This document shows, in pieces, positions 18,583-26,020 of a DNA stretch of 42,506 bases. The position numbers and the translations under genes are program-made. Positions within the stretch are counted from its first letter, which is position 1. Each line of letters starts with the position of its first letter. This DNA is from a gamma proteobacterium SCGC AAA168-P09. GTDB lineage: Bacteria > Pseudomonadota > Gammaproteobacteria > Magnimaribacterales > D2472. The stretch spans positions 1 to 42,506 of the forward strand of contig ARRL01000006.1 of assembly GCA_000385055.1 (NCBI GenBank), in the 5' to 3' direction. Under the pieces are notes generated by a model, which saw only the letters and a program-made list of their open reading frames with translations, did no database searches and was not told the DNA's origin.

Positions 18583-19308
18583 ATGAGTTTTAAAAGTAAT
18601 TTAATTAACATAGTTTTAGTTGAAACTTCTCATCCTGGAAACATAGGCTCTGTAGCAAGAGCTATGAAAACTATGGGGCTCTCAGAGTTATCATTAGTGA
18701 ACCCAAGAAAATTTCCATCAGGAGAAGCAAATGCCTTATCAGGAAATGCTATGGATGTTTTAGAGAATGCAAAAATTTATGACTCCATTGAAGGGGCAAT
18801 AAAAGATAGTACTTTTATCTATGCAACCTCATCAAGAAGCAGGACCATTCAATGGCCAACTGTTCACGCAGAAGAGAGCGCTTCACTTATCAATGATCAA
18901 GTTACATCAGGCAAAAAAGTTTCAATTTTATTTGGAAGAGAAGACAGAGGACTTACCAACGACGAACTTCAGTTAGCAAATACTCATATAGAAATACCTG
19001 CAAACCCGGAATACCCAGTTTTAAACTTAGCCATGTCATCACAGATTATATGTTATGAGATTTTCAAATCTCATTTCAACCAAGAAGCTAGAGATTGGCA
19101 TGATTATCCTGAAGTTGATTCTGAAAACTTACAAATGCTTATAGATCATTTTATTGAAACAGCTATAAACATTGATGTAATCCACCCTGATAACCCTAAA
19201 AAAATTATTTCAAGAATTAAAAGGATGTTCAGCAGACTCCATCCAGATGAAATGGAAACTAGTTTTATGAGAGGCTTTTTAGCAGCTATAAATAAGAAGC
19301 TAAAATAG
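18583..19308 (+). CDS. trmJ: tRNA (cytidine/uridine-2'-O-)-methyltransferase TrmJ
   Basis: SPOUT-fold enzyme that 2'-O-methylates position 32 of certain tRNAs. The family N-terminus VLVETSHPGNIGSVARAMK (about residues 12-30) and the knot motif LFGREDRGLTNDEL (about 107-120) with NLAMSSQIICYE near 149-160 are clear. A helical C-terminal extension ends with HPDEMETSFMRGFLAAI. The length of 241 matches E. coli TrmJ. It is divergent from suhB, the order seen in enterics. Confidence 0.95.
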   Translation: MSFKSNLINIVLVETSHPGNIGSVARAMKTMGLSELSLVNPRKFPSGEANALSGNAMDVLENAKIYDSIEGAIKDSTFIYATSSRSRTIQWPTVHAEESASLINDQVTSGKKVSILFGREDRGLTNDELQLANTHIEIPANPEYPVLNLAMSSQIICYEIFKSHFNQEARDWHDYPEVDSENLQMLIDHFIETAINIDVIHPDNPKKIISRIKRMFSRLHPDEMETSFMRGFLAAINKKLK

Positions 19309-19320
19309 TCATTAATTACT

Positions 19321-19348
19321 TTGCTAATTGCTTTTGATTCCATATAAT
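19321..19348 (+). promoter_or_regulatory. Promoter of tRNA-Glu
   Basis: The -35 is TTGCTA (19321-19326), the spacer 16 bases, and the -10 a perfect TATAAT (19343-19348). The mature tRNA begins at 19363, leaving a short leader (GTTTCGCATCTA) after the expected start, as is normal for stable-RNA promoters. Confidence 0.65.
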
Positions 19349-19362
19349 ACGTTTCGCATCTA

Positions 19363-19438
19363 GTCCCGTTCGTCTAGAGGCCTAGGACACCGGGTTTTCA
19401 TCTCGGCAACAGGGGTTCGACTCCCCTACGGGATGCCA
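19363..19438 (+). tRNA. tRNA-Glu (anticodon UUC)
   Basis: A 76-base tRNA including encoded CCA (19436-19438). The acceptor stem is GTCCCGT/ACGGGAT with a G:U first pair; the D arm is TCGTCTAGAGGCCTAGGA and the T arm AGGGGTTCGACTCCCCT. The anticodon loop TTTTCAT gives TTC at 19397-19399. It has its own promoter and terminator. Confidence 0.97.
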
Positions 19439-19448
19439 ATTTACTAAG

Positions 19449-19473
19449 AAGCCCACAATAGTGGGCTTTTTTT
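19449..19473 (+). terminator. Rho-independent terminator after tRNA-Glu
   Basis: AAGCCCAC (19449-19456) pairs with GTGGGCTT (19461-19468) around the loop AATA, followed by a T-run to 19473. It is a strong, GC-rich hairpin in an AT-rich setting, ten bases after the tRNA. Confidence 0.93.
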
Positions 19474-19523
19474 ATGGGGTTATGGTAATTTATAAAGAAT
19501 GATCAAAAAGGTAATATATTTAA

Positions 19524-20399
19524 ATGTTTAAATTTGAAGGGCGAACTGCGGTAATTAGTGGTGGAGCTGAGGGTATTGGCCTCTCTATTGCTAAAGCATT
19601 AGGTGAGCAAAAGATGAATATTATTCTTACCGACATTGATAAGACAAACCTGCTTAAATCTACTTCAGAATTAGAATCATTAGGAATTCCTGTAATGTCC
19701 GCATTGTTAGATGTAGCTGATGAAATGCAATGGAAATCAGTTGCCAAACAAGCAATAAACAAATTTGGTAAGGTTCATATTATTGTTAATAATGCTGGTG
19801 TTGGGGGTGATTCAGGACCTATAGAAAGTCAAGAAAAAGAAGGCTGGCAATGGGCATTGGAAGTTAATTTAATGGGTGTTGTTTACGGTGCAAAGATAAT
19901 GATACCTCATATTAAAGAGCATGGTGAGGGAGGTTGGATTCTAAATGTATCCTCAATGGCTGGCATGGGCGGTGTTCCGTATAGTGGAGCATATACTGCA
20001 AGTAAAGCTGCGGTAGTGGCTTTGTCTGAAAGCTGGGCTCAAGAGCTACAAAATAAGCGTATTGGCGTATCTGTATTATGCCCAGCTTTTGTTAAAACTC
20101 GTATATATGACTCTGAAAGAAATCGACCAGAAAAATATAAATCAGATATATATAATGCTGAAAATGAAAGTAGTTTTTCAAAGCAAACAAAGCAGATGGT
20201 TAAGGATGGAATTGATGCTTCTATTGTTGGTAAAAGAGTAGTGGAGGCAATTAATGATGGAGAATTATATATTTTCACTCATCCTAATTATCGCGAAGTA
20301 AATCAAGCAAGATTTGCTGGCATTGATGAGGCATTCGCTAAATCTGAAAAAAGCCCATTACTAAAAGATATAGTTAATAAAAAAATTGATATGCTTTAA
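19524..20399 (+). CDS. Short-chain dehydrogenase/reductase (classical SDR)
   Basis: NAD(P)-dependent oxidoreductase of unknown substrate. The Rossmann motif is GGAEGIGLS (about residues 13-21), the NNAG motif is VNNAGVGG, the catalytic Ser lies in NVSSMAG and the Tyr/Lys pair in YTASK. Asp37 after the second strand (ILTDID) suggests NAD preference. The length of 291 is slightly long for a classical SDR. AAAAAGG at 19505-19511 is a possible ribosome site; TAATAT lies six bases before the ATG, so the transcript could also be leaderless. A small lipoprotein gene follows 12 bases later. Confidence 0.9.
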   Translation: MFKFEGRTAVISGGAEGIGLSIAKALGEQKMNIILTDIDKTNLLKSTSELESLGIPVMSALLDVADEMQWKSVAKQAINKFGKVHIIVNNAGVGGDSGPIESQEKEGWQWALEVNLMGVVYGAKIMIPHIKEHGEGGWILNVSSMAGMGGVPYSGAYTASKAAVVALSESWAQELQNKRIGVSVLCPAFVKTRIYDSERNRPEKYKSDIYNAENESSFSKQTKQMVKDGIDASIVGKRVVEAINDGELYIFTHPNYREVNQARFAGIDEAFAKSEKSPLLKDIVNKKIDML

Positions 20400-20411
20400 T
20401 GTAAATAGATT

Positions 20412-20621
20412 ATGAAATATTTTGTATTAATAATGGTTATTGGATTAGTTGGGTGTGAGAGAACATCGAATGAAAATACTCCAAAACCACCTTTTACAAA
20501 CATTGATGAATGCGTAGATTATTTAAATAAATCAGATGCAAAAAAAGGCTATCCAAAAAGAAAGAAAGAATCAGTCATTCATGAATGTCAGAATAATTTT
20601 AATTTAAAGGTATCTAAGTAA
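20412..20621 (+). CDS. Small putative lipoprotein
   Basis: A 69-residue protein with a short signal sequence and lipobox (VIGLVGC), so the mature chain would start at Cys15. Two more Cys residues (in DECVDY and HECQNN) could pair. The rest is Lys-rich and hydrophilic. No family is recognised. It follows the SDR by 12 bases on the same strand and is probably co-transcribed. Confidence 0.65.
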   Translation: MKYFVLIMVIGLVGCERTSNENTPKPPFTNIDECVDYLNKSDAKKGYPKRKKESVIHECQNNFNLKVSK

Positions 20622-20647
20622 ACAGATTGAAAATAACACACCTTTAA

Positions 20648-20672
20648 TTTGTATATAAAATTTGTATATAAA
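20648..20672 (+). repeat. Direct repeat upstream of the riboswitch, possible promoter or operator
   Basis: TTTGTATATAAA occurs at 20648-20659 and again at 20661-20672, a 13-base period. Each copy contains TATAAA, which could serve as a -10; the second would start transcription near 20679, about 20 bases before the first aptamer. No clear -35 is visible. The repeats may also bind a regulator. Confidence 0.35.
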
Positions 20673-20698
20673 TTAATTCTTTGTTAATATTTTATTAT

Positions 20699-20745
20699 CG
20701 TTCATCCCTTAGGGGGACGGAAGTAGTCGCAAGACGAAGGAACGC
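20699..20745 (+). promoter_or_regulatory. Glutamine riboswitch (glnA / Downstream-peptide RNA), copy 1
   Basis: A three-way-junction aptamer. P1 pairs CGTTC (20699-20703) with GAACG (20740-20744). P2 is CCC (20706-20708) with GGG, loop near TTA. P3 is GTC (20726-20728) with GAC (20733-20735), capped by a GCAA tetraloop. The conserved single-stranded parts are GACGGAAGTAG (20716-20726) and GAAGGAACGC (20736-20745). These match from memory the consensus of glutamine-binding glnA RNAs (CGUU.A.CC...GG.CGGAAGUA...GAAG.AACGC). The second copy supports the same pairings with different bases. Confidence 0.88.
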
Positions 20746-20753
20746 ATTATCAT

Positions 20754-20800
20754 CGTTCATCTCGAAAGAGACGGAAGTAGGTAATGATACCGAAGGAACG
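20754..20800 (+). promoter_or_regulatory. Glutamine riboswitch (glnA / Downstream-peptide RNA), copy 2
   Basis: Same architecture as copy 1. P1 is CGTTC (20754-20758) with GAACG (20796-20800). P2 is CTC (20761-20763) with GAG (20768-20770) and a GAAA tetraloop. P3 is GGTA (20780-20783) with TACC (20788-20791). GACGGAAGTAG and CGAAGGAACG are identical to copy 1, while P2 and P3 differ by compensating changes, the hallmark of conserved RNA structure. Its P1 abuts the hairpin that covers the ribosome-binding site of the next gene. Tandem copies suggest a sharper or graded response to glutamine. Confidence 0.9.
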
Positions 20801-20820
20801 CATCTTTTTAAAAGGAGATG
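20801..20820 (+). promoter_or_regulatory. Shine-Dalgarno-sequestering hairpin (riboswitch expression platform)
   Basis: CATCTTTT (20801-20808) pairs with AAGGAGATG-type bases at 20813-20820 (eight pairs, two of them G:U) around the loop TAAA. The AAGGAG Shine-Dalgarno of the small protein at 20823 lies inside the 3' arm. The hairpin starts at the base after the P1 stem of aptamer copy 2, so forming or melting P1 could shift it. This points to control of translation; the direction (on or off with glutamine) cannot be read from the sequence. Confidence 0.6.
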
Positions 20821-20822
20821 TT

Positions 20823-20987
20823 ATGAATGCTTTAAACATTCAAAAAAAAATAAATACTACTAAGCCAGGTAGTCCTGTTATGTTGCAGATTGCAATTAAC
20901 AAACTTAACTATCACTTACGCATTCAAAATAAAACTGAGCATAAGTCACAGGCTAAAAAAGAAGTATTTTTTCCATACTACTTGTAA
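20823..20987 (+). CDS. Small protein controlled by tandem glutamine riboswitches
   Basis: A 54-residue basic protein with ATG at 20823, shortly after AAAGGAG. Longer in-frame starts fall inside the aptamer and are rejected. No family is recognised. The middle (about residues 16-42, GSPVMLQIAINKLNYHLR) is likely a helix, followed by a Lys/Gln/His-rich segment and an aromatic C-terminus (VFFPYYL). In cyanobacteria, RNAs of this class control glutamine synthetase or small proteins, including the glutamine synthetase inactivating factor IF17. A role in nitrogen assimilation is therefore plausible but inferred from the riboswitch alone. A strong terminator follows, so this is a single-gene unit. 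Confidence 0.75.
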   Translation: MNALNIQKKINTTKPGSPVMLQIAINKLNYHLRIQNKTEHKSQAKKEVFFPYYL

Positions 20988-21000
20988 GGTTTTTAATTAA

Positions 21001-21027
21001 AAAAAGAGAGCATTTGCTCTCTTTTTT
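21001..21027 (+). terminator. Rho-independent terminator of the riboswitch unit
   Basis: AAAAAGAGAGC (21001-21011) pairs with GCTCTCTTTTT (21016-21026) around ATTT, ending in a T-run. It lies 13 bases after the small-protein stop. No coding frame or clear promoter is seen from here to 21131 apart from a TATGAT at 21084-21089. Confidence 0.92.
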
Positions 21028-21131
21028 GTTTTTATAATATTTAGTTATTTTATAAGTATTCATTTAATGAGAGAATAAATTTATATGATTTAAAAGAGCA
21101 AAAATAAAAATACTAACAACCAAATAATAAA

Positions 21132-22451
21132 TTGCATAAATATATATTCATTCTTTCATTTCCTCTATTCCTTCTGTCTGATGCCAATAATGCATTCATA
21201 GAAAGATATTCTGATTCAAATAATTTATCTAAAATAAATATTGCGATAAAAGATAATATCGATATTAAAGGCAAGGTAACTTCAGCAGGATCTGTAGCAT
21301 TATCAGAAAATGTTGCACATAAGAATGCATTTATTATTGAAAAATTATTACAAAATAACTTTCACATTTCTGGGAAGACTAATTTATCAGAATGGGCAAA
21401 TTTTAGATCTACTAAATCTATTAGTGGCTGGTCAAGCATTAATGGACAAACTACACATCCATTAGATTCAAGCTATAACCCATGCGGTTCAAGCTCAGGT
21501 TCAGCAGTTGCAGTTGCCTCTGGCTTGGTTGATGTAGCCATAGGAACTGAAACTAATGGATCTATAACATGCCCAGCATCAATAGTTGGAATAGTTGGCT
21601 TTAAGCCAACTGTTGGTCTGGTAAGTAGAGATGGAATAATCCCCATAGCAAGCTCTCAAGATACTGCTGGCCCTATGGGAATAAATGTTGAGATAGTTGC
21701 TTATACATTACAAGCTATTGCTGGAAAGGATTCAAATGATCCAAAAACAAATAATATACCAGCAAACTTTGACTTTAATTTGGTTGAGGTTTTAGATAAT
21801 AAAACATTAAAAGGTAAGCGCTTTGGATTACTTAAATCTGGTTTTGATAATAAATATGGAATAGAGTTTTTAAAAAAACTCCAAGAAGATATCAACAACC
21901 TTGGAGGCAAAATTATCCTCATAGATGATACTCGTATCTACCCCTCAGAAGAGGAGTACTTTGTTCTTTTGTATGAGTTTAAAAATGGCGTTGAGATTTA
22001 TCTTAAAAATGCATCAGAAACAAAAAAAACTCTAATAGAATTGATTGACTTTAATAAAAATAACTCAGAAATAGTAATGCCATTATTTGGACAAGAAATT
22101 TTTTATGAAGCCCTTGAAGCGTCTAAAAATCAAACTAAATATATTAAATCTTTAGATGTATTAAAGAAGATGAATCAACAGACCATTCAGATAATGGATC
22201 AATACAATTTAGATGCTTTTATTGGCCTAACAAGAGGACCTGCATGGAAAATTAATGTTGCCGGTGATGATGCAGATATAAGGAGTGAAGATTTGTCATT
22301 TGGTAATGGAGGATATGCAGCTTTTGGAGGCCTTCCTCATATAACAATTCCTTATTTTGAGATTAATAAATTTCCAGTTGGGGTTTCTATAATTGGGAGA
22401 CCTTGGTCAGATAAGAGTATAATATCTTATGCTGCAGCTTTAGAAAATTAA
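21132..22451 (+). CDS. Secreted amidase-signature hydrolase
   Basis: Amidase-signature family, with a Ser-cisSer-Lys triad that hydrolyses amides. Lys40 is in NIAIKDNID, the Gly/Ser box is CGSSSGSAVAVASG, and the nucleophile region is GTETNGSITCPAS followed by GFKPTVGLVSR. The N-terminus (HKYIFILSFPLFLLSDANN) looks like a signal peptide, so it is probably periplasmic rather than a GatA subunit. The only possible start upstream of the signal peptide is TTG at 21132, because a stop lies in frame at 21114. The substrate is unknown. The length of 439 is somewhat short for the family. Confidence 0.88.
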   Translation: MHKYIFILSFPLFLLSDANNAFIERYSDSNNLSKINIAIKDNIDIKGKVTSAGSVALSENVAHKNAFIIEKLLQNNFHISGKTNLSEWANFRSTKSISGWSSINGQTTHPLDSSYNPCGSSSGSAVAVASGLVDVAIGTETNGSITCPASIVGIVGFKPTVGLVSRDGIIPIASSQDTAGPMGINVEIVAYTLQAIAGKDSNDPKTNNIPANFDFNLVEVLDNKTLKGKRFGLLKSGFDNKYGIEFLKKLQEDINNLGGKIILIDDTRIYPSEEEYFVLLYEFKNGVEIYLKNASETKKTLIELIDFNKNNSEIVMPLFGQEIFYEALEASKNQTKYIKSLDVLKKMNQQTIQIMDQYNLDAFIGLTRGPAWKINVAGDDADIRSEDLSFGNGGYAAFGGLPHITIPYFEINKFPVGVSIIGRPWSDKSIISYAAALEN

Positions 22452-22494
22452 CTAAGTATATGTATGCAGTATTATTATTCAATAAGGATTTAAA

Positions 22495-23502
22495 ATGGAA
22501 AAAGTTTTAGTTACCGGCGCCACTGGCTATATTGGTCTTCATTGCATTCATCAACTTTTAAATCAGGGTTATGCAGTCAATGGATCTGTACGATCGCCTG
22601 AAAGAAAATCTGAAATCATAGATGCCTTAATTAGCCATGATACCTCAGTTGATAATTTAAATTTATTTACATTCAATCTTACTGAGGATGATGGATGGGA
22701 TGAAGGGATGGAGGATTGTGATTATCTCCTTCATGTAGCATCCCCTATTGCTTTAGAAAATCATAATGAAGATTTTTTTGTTAAGCCTGCTGTTGAGGGT
22801 GTAAAAAGAGCTTTAAAGTTTGCCAAAAAGCATAATATTAAAAAGGTTGTTCTCACGTCTTCAGTTGCTGCTATTTTTGATAGCATTGAAGAGAAAACTT
22901 ATTACGATGAGTCAGATTGGTCTGATCCTAATAATCCAACTATAAGCCATTATGCAAAGAGCAAAACACTGGCAGAAAAAGCTGCATGGGAATTCATTGA
23001 AAAAGAAAATAATCCTTTTGAGCTTGCTGTTATTAATCCTGCACTTGTTATAGGGCCAACTTTGTCAGGTGACCTAGGTGAGTCAAACAAGGCAATTCAA
23101 ATGGTTGTCACTGGTAAAATGCCAGTAGCTGTTCCTCTTCAATTTGGATATGTAGATGTTAGAGATGTAGCAGCTGCACATATATTGGCAATGCAGAATC
23201 CAAAAAGTAACGGTGAAAGATTTGCATTGGCTGAAAAAGATCTTTGGTATAAAGATGTTGCAAAGGTTTTACGAAAGAATGGTTTTAAAAAAGCCCCTAT
23301 GTTTAGTGTCCCATTATGGATGGCTAAAATTATGGCTAATTTTATTAAAGAGCTTAAATTAACGCTTCCATATTTAGGCAGGTTAAGAAGTGTAGAAAAA
23401 ACCTCAAAAGCAAAAGATATTCTTGGTTGGAAGCCTAGGCCTGCGGAGGAATCAATTTTAGATGTTGCTCAACAGGTTAAAGATATGGGGATGATTAAAT
23501 AA
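22495..23502 (+). CDS. NAD-dependent epimerase / dihydroflavonol-4-reductase-like extended SDR
   Basis: Extended SDR related to dihydroflavonol reductases and yeast Gre2-type carbonyl reductases. The Rossmann motif is VTGATGYIG (about residues 6-14), followed by SVRSPER, which suggests NADPH binding through Arg. The catalytic segment is LTSSVAAIF and the Tyr/Lys pair is in HYAKSKTLAEKAAW. The length of 335 is typical. The ribosome site is AAGGA six bases before ATG. Its 3' end overlaps the convergent steroid-reductase-like gene by eight bases. The substrate is unknown. Confidence 0.87.
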   Translation: MEKVLVTGATGYIGLHCIHQLLNQGYAVNGSVRSPERKSEIIDALISHDTSVDNLNLFTFNLTEDDGWDEGMEDCDYLLHVASPIALENHNEDFFVKPAVEGVKRALKFAKKHNIKKVVLTSSVAAIFDSIEEKTYYDESDWSDPNNPTISHYAKSKTLAEKAAWEFIEKENNPFELAVINPALVIGPTLSGDLGESNKAIQMVVTGKMPVAVPLQFGYVDVRDVAAAHILAMQNPKSNGERFALAEKDLWYKDVAKVLRKNGFKKAPMFSVPLWMAKIMANFIKELKLTLPYLGRLRSVEKTSKAKDILGWKPRPAEESILDVAQQVKDMGMIK

Positions 23503-24244
23503 TTCCCGGAATTATAGCTTTTCTATTTTTTGGATAATCTGAAAAATTTTCTTGATACCATTTGTGATGAGTGAATGCTCTAGGTACTAAATTAGCTATT
23601 GTCCATATTGCAAATACAAATCCAGATAGACTCCAGGTAAGAATTGCCCACCCAATCCATTCAATAATTTCACCAAAATAGTTAGGTGCTGATATGTATT
23701 TATGTAAGAATTTATTTGGCAGGTGGTATCCTGGACCTTTATTTTTTCTTAATGACACTATCAGATAATCTGATTTTATATTTATATACATTCCCAAAAG
23801 AAAAATACAAACTCCTGTATTAAAAATATAACTATCTGTCCAGGCATCAGAATATTCTGTGAAGTAAAAAATACCAAAAGCTTGAATATTGACATTCACA
23901 ATATTAAACGAAAAGGCTGATGCAGCTATACTGATAGGCATCTTTGGATTAGTCATATCTATAACAAAGGGATATATGAATGATCTATGTATGTAATGCA
24001 TGAGCCAAAGTAATAGAAAGATTTCATGTACCTGCTTTAGACCATCTTTAACAATTAAACCATATACAACCATAAGAATTACACAAGGGCATTCCATTAA
24101 AACCCAACCTGTCCTAGCTGATATATTTCTTCCCCACCCACCTCGCATATGACGACCGTAGGGAGCACTTACAAAAAATAAATATATAAAGGTAAGGAGC
24201 GCAACTACGATCCAAAAAATAACAAAGACATTAAAAGAGCTCAT
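23495..24244 (-). CDS. Steroid 5-alpha-reductase family membrane protein
   Basis: Polytopic membrane enzyme family that reduces C4-C5 double bonds of 3-oxo-steroids with NADPH. The length (249) and C-terminal half match human SRD5A1-type proteins closely: GPGYHLPNKFLHKYISAPNY, then FGEIIEWIGWAILTWS, NLVPRAFTHHKWY and the tail FSDYPKNRKAIIP. The N-terminal motif APYGRHMRGGWG is also typical. Six or seven membrane helices are likely. The bacterial substrate is unknown; possible targets are environmental sterols or other enones. It is divergent from the GMC oxidoreductase and tail-to-tail with an SDR, which hints at a lipid or sterol oxidoreductase set. Confidence 0.85.
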   Translation of the reverse strand: MSSFNVFVIFWIVVALLTFIYLFFVSAPYGRHMRGGWGRNISARTGWVLMECPCVILMVVYGLIVKDGLKQVHEIFLLLWLMHYIHRSFIYPFVIDMTNPKMPISIAASAFSFNIVNVNIQAFGIFYFTEYSDAWTDSYIFNTGVCIFLLGMYINIKSDYLIVSLRKNKGPGYHLPNKFLHKYISAPNYFGEIIEWIGWAILTWSLSGFVFAIWTIANLVPRAFTHHKWYQENFSDYPKNRKAIIPGII

Positions 24245-24337
24245 ATCAGATTTACAAGAAGATTTAATTTAAGCATATAAGTTTACAGTTAGTTGGTTAA
24301 ATCATAAACTTGAACAATAACAAAAAATACTATGTAA

Positions 24338-26020
24338 ATGAAAAGTTTTGATTTTATTATTTTAGGCGCTGGTTCTGCTGGCTGTGTTTTAGCAAACAGA
24401 TTAAGCGCTAATAAAAACTTTAACGTATGCCTTATTGAGGCTGGTTCAAAAGATTCTGATATCAGACTTCGTGTGCCTCTTGGTTTTGCTTTTTTAGGTG
24501 AGGGAAGTAAGTATAGTTGGAATTACAATACCGAACCACAAAAGGAATTTGCAAAGATTAAAATTGAAGAGCCGGCCACCTCTGTTGTTGATTCAGCTGG
24601 AGGAGTTCATAAGATTGAATCTGAATCCGAAGAACATAGAAGGGGATATCAGCCTAGAGGAAAAACTCTAGGCGGATCAAGTTCAATAAATGCCATGCTT
24701 TATGTCAGAGGTCATAAATGGGATTATGATCATTGGTCTGAGCTTGGTAATGATGGCTGGTCTTTTAATGATGTATTGCCATACTTCAAAAAATCTGAAC
24801 ATAACGAAATTTTTAATAATTATTATCACGGACAAGACGGACCTTTAAATGTTGCTCAAATTAGGCATAAAAATAAATCAGTAGATGATTTCGTAGAAAC
24901 TGGTTCATCCATATTTGGTTTTAATGAAGACTTTAATGGGGAGGATCAAGAGGGCATAGGCTATTATCAAACAACACAAAAAAATGGAAAAAGATGCAGT
25001 ACTGCAAAAGCCTATTTAGTTCCAGCTATGGATAGAGAAAATCTAACTGTCCTTACAGATACGCATGTAGATAAAATTATTATTGATGATAATAACAAAG
25101 CTACTGGAGTAGCTTGTATTGATCAGGAAGGCAATGAATTAATTTTAAATGCTGCCAAAGAAGTCATTCTTTCATCCGGTGCCTTTGGTTCTCCTCAAAT
25201 CTTACTAAGATCAGGAATTGGCCCAAAGGAAGAAATTACCAAACATGGTATCAATCATAAAATTGATTTGCCTGGGGTGGGTAAAAACCTTCAAGACCAT
25301 ATCGACTACATATCCGTTCATAGATATAAATCACTAAACTTAATTGGCTTTTCTTTAGGAACAATATTTTTTAGATTCCCTTTAGAAATAATAAAATATA
25401 TTTTTTCAAAAACCGGAATGTTTACTTCAACGATAGCAGAGGCTGGCGGATTTATAAGATCAAGCAATGATTTAAGTATTCCTGACATACAATTGCATTT
25501 TGCTCCTGGAATGGTTGTTGATCATGGAAGACAGCAGTTATGGGGAACAGGCATTAGTTGTCATACATGCCTGCTTAGACCCAAATCAAGAGGAGAAGTA
25601 ACATTACAATCCTCTAGCCCATTTGATGATCCGAAGATCGATCCAAAATTTTTATCTCATCCTGATGATGTCAAGGATATGGTTGCTGGATATAAAAAAA
25701 TGATGAAAATAATGAATAAACATCCTTTATCAAAATACACAAATAAACATGTCTATAGACCTATTGATTTAGATGATGATCATGATATTGAAATGGCTAT
25801 AAGAGAAGAGGCTGATACTGTTTATCATCCTGTGGGTACTTGTAAGATGGGTGTTGATGATATGGCGGTAGTTAATAATAACTTAATAGTTCATAAGGTT
25901 TCTAATCTAAGGGTGGTGGATGCCTCAATTATGCCAACACTGGTTGGTGGTAATACAAATGCTCCGACAATAATGATTGGTGAAAAAGCTGCAGATATAA
26001 TTTTGAACCATTGGAGCTAG
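24338..26020 (+). CDS. GMC family FAD-dependent oxidoreductase (choline dehydrogenase-like)
   Basis: Glucose-methanol-choline oxidoreductase, probably an alcohol dehydrogenase. The FAD motif GAGSAGCVLANRLS is at about residues 10-23, GKTLGGSSSINAMLYVRGH near 108-126 is GMC signature one, SSGAFGSPQILLRSGIGP near 281-298 is signature two, and HPVGTCKMG near 497 carries the catalytic His. An acidic segment of about 30 residues before signature one (including DSAGGVHKIESESEEHRR) has no counterpart that I recall in BetA. The substrate is not identifiable. The rhodanese gene starts at the base after its stop. Confidence 0.92.
   Translation: MKSFDFIILGAGSAGCVLANRLSANKNFNVCLIEAGSKDSDIRLRVPLGFAFLGEGSKYSWNYNTEPQKEFAKIKIEEPATSVVDSAGGVHKIESESEEHRRGYQPRGKTLGGSSSINAMLYVRGHKWDYDHWSELGNDGWSFNDVLPYFKKSEHNEIFNNYYHGQDGPLNVAQIRHKNKSVDDFVETGSSIFGFNEDFNGEDQEGIGYYQTTQKNGKRCSTAKAYLVPAMDRENLTVLTDTHVDKIIIDDNNKATGVACIDQEGNELILNAAKEVILSSGAFGSPQILLRSGIGPKEEITKHGINHKIDLPGVGKNLQDHIDYISVHRYKSLNLIGFSLGTIFFRFPLEIIKYIFSKTGMFTSTIAEAGGFIRSSNDLSIPDIQLHFAPGMVVDHGRQQLWGTGISCHTCLLRPKSRGEVTLQSSSPFDDPKIDPKFLSHPDDVKDMVAGYKKMMKIMNKHPLSKYTNKHVYRPIDLDDDHDIEMAIREEADTVYHPVGTCKMGVDDMAVVNNNLIVHKVSNLRVVDASIMPTLVGGNTNAPTIMIGEKAADIILNHWS

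Noticed and set aside
20716..20817. Repeated GGA motifs as CsrA-binding sites or a CsrB-like decoy RNA
   Set aside because: The GGA triplets all fall at fixed positions of the glutamine-aptamer consensus or in the Shine-Dalgarno, so a CsrA role is not needed to explain them.
20681..20863. A 60-codon open frame and a longer upstream start for the small protein, both running through 20700-20820
   Set aside because: The bases are better explained by two aptamers with compensating changes; a protein-coding constraint would not conserve stems this way. The AAGGAG site selects the ATG at 20823.
20823..20987. Resemblance of the small protein to the middle of ribosomal protein S15 (GSP, then helix with HL and HKS)
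   Set aside because: The match needs a four-residue gap and lacks the diagnostic HHSRRGLL box; it is too weak to name.
21132..22451. Amidase as GatA of the tRNA-dependent amidotransferase
   Set aside because: It has a signal-peptide-like N-terminus and no gatB or gatC neighbours, so a periplasmic amidase is more likely.
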